NCBI GenBank assembly: GCA_947044405.1
Contig: CAMRHE010000323.1
Location: 1,115,001-1,179,000, forward strand
Length of the DNA: 64,000 bases
Direction of reading: 5' to 3'
DNA from: Leptodactylus fallax
Taxonomy: Eukaryota; Chordata; Amphibia; Anura; Leptodactylidae
A model generated the notes under the pieces. That model saw nothing but the letters and a program-made list of their open reading frames with translations, had not been told where the DNA came from and searched no databases. This document shows positions 56,219-64,000 of the stretch, one piece after another. The position numbers were made by a program, and so were the translations under genes. Numbering within the stretch: position 1 is the first letter of the stretch; each line of letters begins with the position of its first letter.

Positions 56219-56753
56219 TACAGTGCTGTGCAAAAGTTTTAGACGGGGGGGATGCGCAAAGTAAGAATGCTTTACGAAATAGAAGGGTTAATAGTTTATT
56301 GTTGTCAATTAACATAACACAAAGTGAATGAAAAGAAGAGAAATGTAAATCCCATCAATATTTGGTGTGACCTTTGCCCTTTGGAGGAGGAGTCCTGGAA
56401 GTGATGATCCGGCCCCCACAGATATAGCCCTGATCTCATCATCTAGTCTGTCTGGGATGACATGAAGAGACAGAAGGATTGCTTACATCCCCCCCACAGA
56501 AGATCTGTGCTTAGTTCTCCAAGATGGCGGGAACAACCTCCCTGCCCAGTTCTGCCAAAAACTGTCTGCAAGTACCGAGAAGAACTGATGGAAGGCAAAG
56601 GGCAAAGGTCACACCAAATATTGATGGGATTTACATTTCTCTTTTCTTCATTCACTTCATTTTAGTAATTGACAAAACTAAACTATTAACCCTTCTATTT
56701 CTGAAAAAAAATCTTAGTTTTCTGTGCATGACAATCTTTTGCACAGTACTGTA
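56219..56753 (+). mobile_element. Tc1-like non-autonomous element with both TIRs
   Basis: Left end tacagtgctgtgcaaaagtt, right end ttttgcacagtactgta, flanked by TA. Internal deletion removes most of the transposase; the remaining segment 56430-56620 matches the remnants at 1330-1550 and 26500-26812. About 535 bp against about 1.5 kb for a full element. Confidence 0.88.
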
Positions 56754-56772
56754 TATGCAGCAGAGGATGCAT

Positions 56773-56970
56773 TAAAGGGGTTTCCCACTTTGGACAATCC
56801 CTTTTTGATAGAAGGTCCCTAGATGATAAACTGGTTACACAGTGACCTAATGCTGAGACCCCCGGCGATCAGCTGTTATCTGCAGGAAATGCTCAATTTA
56901 CATGCAGCACCACCACAGGTGAACTGAAGTATTACACACAGAGCTCAATGAACTATCCATCTAATGTACA
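56773..56970. mobile_element. ggggttg-type MITE fragment
   Basis: Starts ttaaaggggtttcccacttt and contains 'gctgagacccccggcgatca', then 'gcagcaccaccacagg'. The right end is missing. Confidence 0.5.
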
Positions 56971-57704
56971 TTGGGACAGATTCACTAAGAATCTGGCCAC
57001 TAAACCAAATAGTATGCCGAGACTTCCTGTTTTCTGTAGATTTCTTTGCAGCAATACCTCACTTTTCAGCACATTGATGATCACAGCTATCATGTCTATG
57101 TAGATAAGTCACAATAGGTGATGTCCTGCACAATGACCTCAGGTCACACAGCATGCCTAGAAAACGCTCCCGTACAAGTGAGTCCATGCGATAGAAAATA
57201 TTTTAGGCTTAGTAGCAAGAGCTGCAATAGCAAGATTTTTAGAATTATTTTGAATATAGATAATAACATGTAAAATTCTAAATATCACCAAAAATTATTA
57301 TAAAATATGTTTAATATAAAAACGTGATTTATACTATGGGTCATTTCCTGGTGATATTTTCCCCTTTACTCTGGGTGCTGAACAAGAAATAGATTGGTCT
57401 CTGTTTTGCGCGGAGCTTTCTCTGCTGGAGTTACTATATTTTTCTAGCTCACTTTCAATAGCCACCAGCCTAATGAACTCCCCATATATATGTAGGGTTG
57501 GTTTGGCCGAGCATGCATGTGTTTTTAACAGGGAATGAGGTATAGGCCACTGTCAGACCTCTTTCATAAGATCAAAGGATCAGGCAGGTTGAACTTCAGC
57601 ATACCCTTCCTTCCGCACACACATTAGAAGGCTTGGCTGATCTAAGTCGGATGTGGATGGCCATCCTAAAGAGCGTTCACTTTCCCTGTAGCATGACATA
57701 GTTA
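56971..57704. other. Non-coding, nothing recognised
   Basis: No gene found; AT-rich around 57240-57320. Confidence 0.4.
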
Positions 57705-58534
<830 letters not shown>

Positions 58535-59016
58535 GGTTATGTCCATATATCATGTGTTGGATCCTCCAGGACCGTCTTCCCTTCTGGTTCATATAGGAGG
58601 GTCCTGTATGGGAAGTCCTACCCATAACTGGGTACACAGTATGAAATTGGGTTTAATATCCCTATAAGAGTAGAGGTGAAAAGATTCCATCTGCGAAAGA
58701 TATTTTTAGTTGTAGACAGGGCCGTATGAATATTTTCTTCCAGCACTAGGACTTATCTTACCATATGATATACAGTAAGAGATAAGATGTTCTCTACACC
58801 AGCTTTATTCTGTATCTGTTTATTGTCTCCATCTGCTACATGTAACGTATAGTACTCACAAATCTGCCGCTAACACTGCCACACGGGCCAGAAACCTGGA
58901 AAGGAACACTAAGCAGAGAAAATGCACAAAATATAAAATAAGTATTTGCCCCCTCCTCTACCCGGTCCTCTGTGGCAGCAGCTGCCCCTTTCTGCCCTTG
59001 AAAAAAAAATTATTTG
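58535..59016. other. Non-coding, nothing recognised
   Basis: No gene found. Confidence 0.4.
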
Positions 59017-59285
59017 AGGCTAAGGCCCCACTTAGCAAGCCGCAGCTGAAAAACGCTGAGAAAAAAAAAAACGCGACGGCAACGCATTGCATTCTTTTGC
59101 CAAAAAGTCCACAGGGAAAAACTTTCAGTTCCTATTATATCTATACAGAAAATGCCGGCATTTCTGTAGGTATAATTGACATGCTACGATTTACAAAAAC
59201 GCGATGGTTTTTGGAATCGCAGCATTTTCGCGGCGGATATTTTTCTGCAATGTGTGCGTTTTCTCAATGGGGGGCCCCGGCCTAA
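59017..59285. mobile_element. MITE, ggctaaggcccc-type, intact copy
   Basis: Left end aggctaaggccccacttagc pairs with right end ttctcaatggggggccccgg, then cct. Interior 'tgccggcatttctgtaggta' matches the split copy at 47217-48550. Used here as reference for that copy. Confidence 0.75.
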
Positions 59286-59554
59286 GAAAGATTTTAAAAA
59301 TGTCAAAAAGCTCACAAGAATTACAAGTTCAAAACAATGCCCTTTGACATAAAAAAAAATCTAAAAATATCTAAAAAAAAAAAAAATACAAAAAATTTTT
59401 TTTTCAATTTTCTCAATACATTATCTGGTAAATTAGATGTTGCCATTAAAAAAATACAATTCGTCCCACAAAATACAAGCCCTCTTACGTCTATACTAAC
59501 AGAAAAATAAAAAAATAAAAAATTTTTGAAGGCGAGTATGAAAAAAAAAATGAT

Positions 59555-59800
59555 AACTCTAATGGTCCCCCCAAACCCCCTCCCTTAACCCTCCCGTTCT
59601 GACCTTCTGTACTCTCCCCTTGTCCATTGTTGTTCCTTCCCTTGTTATTATTTGTTCTATCAAGTCAACATGGGTTACATTGTTTTATTTTTATATGACT
59701 TCTTGCTAGTTTATTTAAGACGTACCCTGTTGTTGGTTTGTTCCAGATGTATTTTCCTTCTTCGAAAAACCTTGAATAAAAATTACAGTAAAAAAAAAAA
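59555..59800 (+). mobile_element. 5'-truncated L1-type 3' end with poly(A)
   Basis: Pyrimidine-rich 3' UTR ending cttgaataaaaattacagta then 12 A; AATAAA signal at about 59773. Resembles the 3' ends of amphibian L1s as I recall them. A truncated LINE copy or other retroposed 3' end; no coding part. Confidence 0.5.
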
Positions 59801-61470
59801 AGTAAAATAGTAATAATAAATATAATATATTATATATATATATTTAAAGGTTAAGACAGAAAAGGGTTAAGAATTGATTTTTGTCCAAAAATTCACAGAC
59901 GGGGGTTGCAGGAGCCAGGCTTGCTTCATAGGATTGAAATAAAATTTTTGATGAACCCCCAATGAGACAGTAAGTGCGCCGGGATTGGCTCTGCCTAATG
60001 GTAGCGGATTTCATCAGAGGGCCAGGGTTCTAGAGAGCAGAAAGAACACGGCCAATGGATCTCATGAGACTCGTGAACTTCTAACATGAAAGATTTACAC
60101 AGAAAACAAAGCGTGGCCATGTGGTAATGATCTCAGAAACTTTACACTGAAGCCAAGACAGATTTCTCCAGAATTGTCGTCATTTTGGGAGTTCCACGGT
60201 ATCCATTATATAGGCAGAGCAGTGAGCGGGGCCTGTTTCTAGTTACAAGTGAAAAAGTAAGGGCACCCTAAATGTATTAGAATCCGTCTAGAAAGCAAAT
60301 GTAGAAAAACAACAGATGATTGCATAAATGTATTAACTACTTGTTGACCGACCCCATAGGGTATTTAAAAGGATTTTTTTTTTAGTGCTGCTGAAGGGGT
60401 TAAGAATATAAAAAAAATTACTCACCTCTCCATTGTCCTCAGTTTCTAGCCGCAGCAGCTCCATTTGCTGGTGTACAGGTTCCCGGCTGACGTTATTAGC
60501 AAAGGCTGCAGCCAATCATTGGCCTCGGTGGTGACCTCTTCATGAACAGGCACATAACTGCTGTAAAAAGGCGACCGCTCAGGCCTGTGATTGGCTACAG
60601 AGATCACCTGGCCGGGGGACCTGTCACCGCATGAAACGGACTGTCCACTGAGGGGGGAGTAAAGTTTTCACATCTGGAGTGCATGTTAGGAGCCTGTATT
60701 CCCCATATGTATGTCAGCCTCAGTTATAGTAAAAGTCAGAAATTAAAAAAAAAAAAAATATTGAAATGGTCAACTACAACTTTATGGGGGGGGGCTTAAT
60801 GTGTTAAGGAAAAAATTATTATTATTATTATTAATAATAATAATAATAATTAATAATCGCCACCCACATCACCCAAGTGAAATAAAATTGTGTGTCACCT
60901 CTATAAAAATAAGAGCAATAGAGGGTAAACAATGTGCATGTACTGTGCAAAATGGATGGTTGAACATTCACAAATCGGCAATTTTCTTGGGTTACCCGAC
61001 CATCTAATATTGACCCTCCATGGTCAACATTTTAGGTGCGGATATATAAGGGTTTCTTATACCTGTATCAAATCCCCCCCATAGCAACCGATGTCATTAA
61101 GATCCATCATTTTACTTAGCCAATCACAAACCCTCCATTTTCTTTGAAACTTTTCCTTGGTGAAGACGATGTTAAAAAATTGCTAAGTATTCCAAAAATT
61201 TACAAAAATTAATAGTACAAATGAATCAGGCTCCTTTCCTCCTCCCCCTGCCTCCTAATACTCTTCACCACTAAAGCCTCCTGAACACGTTCATAGTTTT
61301 TATCCGCGATTGCGTATAAAAGTACGACCCATTCATTTCCATGGGCCCATACACACGGCCGTCATTTTTGATCTCTCACTATAGATTGTCAGCTGACAGA
61401 AGGATCAGGTTACAGCTGCCCAGTGGTGAACCTAGCCTCTTTGCTGCCTGAGGTGGACTATAGAAAGACG
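59801..61470. other. Non-coding with small microsatellites
   Basis: AT repeat at 59818-59850; (ATT)n followed by (TAA)n, a palindromic microsatellite, at 60813-60857; a G9 run near 60786-60794. No gene found. Confidence 0.45.
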
Positions 61471-61500
61471 CCCCCCCCCCCCCCAAAAAAAAAAAAAAAT

Positions 61501-61546
<46 letters not shown>
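61471..61546. repeat. Homopolymer and (AT)n tract
   Basis: C14, then A15, then about 20 copies of AT. Length is likely variable and prone to assembly error. Confidence 0.9.
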
Positions 61547-61549
<3 letters not shown>

Positions 61550-61685
61550 AGTTTCCATGCTACTAGCCTCACACGCTGTTATCGTCGCACAATATACACA
61601 AAGTTATAAAACAGTTTAAGAATTCTTCTTCCTGTATTACTTCAGTATCAGATCAACAACACGGCATTAACAATGAAAGTAACTT

Positions 61686-61845
61686 CACACATCTTCTGCT
61701 TGGTGGATGGACGAGCCCACGTGGCCCCCATTCTCTATAATAGGAGCCCCGCAGATAGCTGAGGACTGGACTTCGGCTATCTTTGGCACTGCCATTGAAG
61801 TGAATGAGAGCCACGCGGGTTTGTCCATCCACCAAGTGACACACC
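61686..61845. repeat. Foldback element, ~30-bp arms
   Basis: Left cttggtggatggacgagccc, then acgtggc, pairs with right gagccacgcgggtttgtcca, then tccaccaag. Outer 'cacacatcttctg' is weakly mirrored. Non-coding. Confidence 0.75.
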
Positions 61846-62330
61846 TATATATATGGCTGCAGCCAGGCTGGATTCCCACCTAGTGGGGGGAAAAAACCCA
61901 ATTCTCAGGCTCAGTGGGGGTCTCAGCAGACAGACCCCCATCACTCAGGTATTTATCCTCTATCATTTAGGTGAATACAGGGCAGTAACATTCTGTGACT
62001 TACAGGTGACGTCTCTGACTAATCCTTCACATTTCCCTTCTCTTCCCTCTGGACCGCCATGACCACTTCTTCCAGCTGTGACTTGTCTCTGTAAAGTTGG
62101 CAGCACAGACATGTTTGGCTCCTCACTTTTCCAGGCATCCAACCCACATTGTCCTCACCTACACAAAGCCCCCATCCTGCTGCTACCCCCAATTATATAA
62201 TATATGATATAACCCCCCATAATGAATAATAACCCCCAAGTGCATCTTTATATTAATAATGTCCGTGTGTACCCTGTATAAATAGTGCCCCTTATTAATA
62301 ATACCCCAGGTGTTAACTAATTAAAAGGTT
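61846..62330. other. Non-coding, nothing recognised
   Basis: No gene found. 'ataccccaggtg', 'tataaccccccataatg' and similar words give it a loose repeat look at 62190-62320. Confidence 0.4.
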
Positions 62331-62680
62331 TTCCAGGTCATTAATAAAATAATCAGTGGGGCTCAAAAACCCAGGACCCCCACTGATCAGCTGTTTGAAT
62401 GGTACCTGTGTAAGCGCTGTGACCGCTTCTCTGTTTACATAGTGTATTTCATCTCATAGCGGCCATGTAATGTAACTACAGCCTCGTCCTGTACATGTCT
62501 ACAGTATGTGACAAGGCTACAATTACATCACACGGTCACTATAAACAGACAGCGTATAATATAAACAGGTGCTATAGCCCCTTCATACAGTTGATCAGAG
62601 GAGGGGTCCACTGATCTCTTATTGATAATCTGTCCTAAGGATAGATCATCAATAAAAATGATCTGGAAAGCCCCTTTAAT
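62331..62680. mobile_element. ggggttttcc-type MITE, complete
   Basis: Left end ttaaaaggttttccaggtca, then tt, pairs with right end aatgatctggaaagcccctt, then taa. Interior 'cccccactgatcagctgttt' and mirrored 'agttgatcagaggaggggtc'. Confidence 0.75.
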
Positions 62681-62698
62681 AAAGCCCAAGTGCCACCT

Positions 62699-62940
62699 GA
62701 AAGGGGTTGTCCAGGATAACCACTTTTTTAATATGAGGCTGGGGAAGGTGCTCCGGTGTCTTCCAGCGCATTCCAGTCCTGCTGCTCCGGTGTTTTCTTC
62801 CCCACAGCACTGTGATGTCCCATGTCAGCGACCTCAGCGGTCATGTGCGGCGGGGCCTTCCACCAGAAGAAAACACCAGAGCAGCAGAACCAGACCGCGG
62901 TAGGAGACATCGGAGCACAAGGGACAGGTGAGTAGGTGTT
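62699..62940. mobile_element. ggggttgtccaggata-type MITE fragment
   Basis: Starts tgaaaggggttgtccaggat, then aaccac, and continues to an A/T run at about 62941-62959. Interior has an inverted pair 'ctgctccggtgttttcttc' / 'gaagaaaacaccagagcagc'. Confidence 0.55.
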
Positions 62941-62965
62941 TTTTTTTTTTTTTTTTTTAAATACA

Positions 62966-63152
62966 GTATTACACGGTATTATGGCCCACTGCGGCCCCTG
63001 CACACAGTATTACAAGGTTTTATGTCCCGCAGCGGCCCCCTCACACGGTATTATGCCCCACAGCAGCCCCTGCACGTGGTATTATGCTCTATAGTTGCCT
63101 CTGGAGACGGTATTATGCCCCACAGTGGCCCCTGCACACGGTATTATGCCCT
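62966..63152. repeat. 31-bp tandem repeat, about 6 units
   Basis: Unit near cacacggtattatgccccac + agtggcccctg. Units differ at several sites. G/C-rich. Confidence 0.8.
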
Positions 63153-63153
63153 G

Positions 63154-63428
63154 CCCCAGAGTATAATGATCGGAGACCCAGGTGGTGACAAACATAAAAC
63201 CAGTGTTGCTTACCTGGGCTCCGGTGCGCTCCCTGCTTTCGGCCTTCTTCAATGTCGCACAGACCGGCGTCGCGACATAATGACGTCGGCCTGGCTCACG
63301 TGACGCCTGGGACGTCACCAAAGAAGGACGAAGCATGCTGGGAGTAACATCGGATCGCCAGAGAGGTGAGTAACAATGGTTTTTATGTTTATCGCCTCCC
63401 CTGGGTCTCCGATTATTATACTCCGGGG
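63154..63428. mobile_element. MITE with long TIRs (gagtataatgatcggaga type)
   Basis: Left end ccccagagtataatgatcgg, then agaccca, pairs with right end cctgggtctccgattattat, then actccgggg. Interior is CpG-rich with 'gacgtc' and 'cacgtgac' words. Non-coding. Confidence 0.75.
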
Positions 63429-63630
63429 TCTGAAAAGACCTCTGAGTATAATAATAGTAGTATTTGATGGGGTTCGCCGGCCGCGGCCTCACTTATGATC
63501 CCCGCTCCTGCACACAGCCGCTTCTGCGTCCCATAGCAGAAGGGGGAAGCGGGGGCGGCCACGACCAGCAGCGGGGATCGATAAGTAAACAGGCCGTTAC
63601 GTGCCGGGGATACACCAGCAGGCAACGGCC

Positions 63631-63635
<5 letters not shown>
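63429..63635. other. GC-rich non-coding DNA
   Basis: CpG-rich but with no exon or promoter that I can support. Confidence 0.4.
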
Positions 63636-63676
<41 letters not shown>

Positions 63677-63680
63677 ATAT
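63636..63680. repeat. (AT)n microsatellite
   Basis: About 20 copies of AT, with one ATC break at the right end. Confidence 0.92.
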
Positions 63681-63825
63681 AAAAACTTATCCTCACCTAC
63701 CTCCGATGCCTTGATGCAGCCGCCGCCTCCTCCTCCTCCACTTTTTGTCTGCAACGTCTGCGTGTCAGTGTAGGAGGCGCGATGACGTCACTGTATCGCC
63801 GCCTGTGCTGACATGCGGAGGTCTC

Positions 63826-63901
63826 GTAAACCAGCCCAGGACAGGTATCGCGCAGCTTTGTTTTTTTTTTTTTTTTAGCGGCCTGTCCTGGGCTGGTTTA
63901 C
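63826..63901. repeat. Perfect 20-bp inverted repeat
   Basis: gtaaaccagcccaggacagg (63826-63845) and cctgtcctgggctggtttac (63882-63901) are exact complements, with a 36-base loop holding a T16 run. Strong hairpin on either strand; likely a MITE core. Confidence 0.9.
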
Positions 63902-64000
63902 ATTAAATAGACAATAAAAAATACCGCCCCCCCCAGACAGTGACGGACATCGCCTCATTAGCGGTGCGCCCCTGCAGCTGCCCATAGAGTTCTATGGAGA

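Overview
The window looks like intergenic or intronic DNA from a large, repeat-rich vertebrate genome, most likely a frog or toad. This rests on the repeats: an L2-clade LINE ending in a TAA microsatellite, a full-length L1-superfamily LINE, several Tc1-like transposons with their terminal inverted repeats (TIRs), and many short foldback elements (MITEs). The MITE types, with ends such as ggggttgtcc, ggttcacac, ggctaaggcccc and agggataggcaacctt, are ones I associate with anuran genomes. That association is from memory and not tested. No bacterial, plasmid or viral gene organisation is present. Layout: 1-4.1 kb holds a Tc1-like copy (874-1653) with a MITE nested in it, and two ggggtt-type MITEs. 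4.13-7.55 kb is a plus-strand L2-type LINE with a long reverse transcriptase frame; its 5' part has one in-frame stop and one frameshift and carries a 2A-like motif. 7.6-33.6 kb is mostly non-coding, with dispersed MITEs and seven tandem arrays (units about 30, 62, 305, 46, 91, 49 and 55 bp). The only plausible host coding sequence is one minus-strand exon candidate at 16640-16745. 33.7-35.0 kb is a ~29-bp minisatellite that appears to have grown inside a copy of the L2 3' tail. 35-46.8 kb has more MITEs, a decayed Tc1 (42.9-44.0 kb) and a 31-bp array (45.0-45.5 kb). 46.8-55.3 kb is a stack of nested insertions: a Tc1 fragment, a MITE split by a second Tc1, then a complete minus-strand L1 (48.58-55.28 kb) bounded by a 13-bp target-site duplication, with ORF1 intact and ORF2 split by two frameshifts at or near 6-base G runs. 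55.3-64 kb has two internally deleted Tc1-like elements with both TIRs, an L1 3' end, MITEs, AT microsatellites and a 31-bp array. How it works together: the only protein-coding machinery belongs to transposable elements. The L2 and L1 encode endonuclease plus reverse transcriptase for target-primed insertion; the L1 also encodes an RNA-binding ORF1 protein. The Tc1 remnants encode only broken transposase, and the MITEs encode nothing and would depend on transposases made elsewhere. The nesting gives relative ages: the L1 and the L2 look youngest, and the MITEs and Tc1 relics older. Apart from the exon candidate I see no host gene, RNA gene or CRISPR array, and I do not see a clearly new biological system. 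The most unusual structures are the L2-tail-derived minisatellite, the nearly intact L1 with a repeated 5' region, and the unidentified exon.
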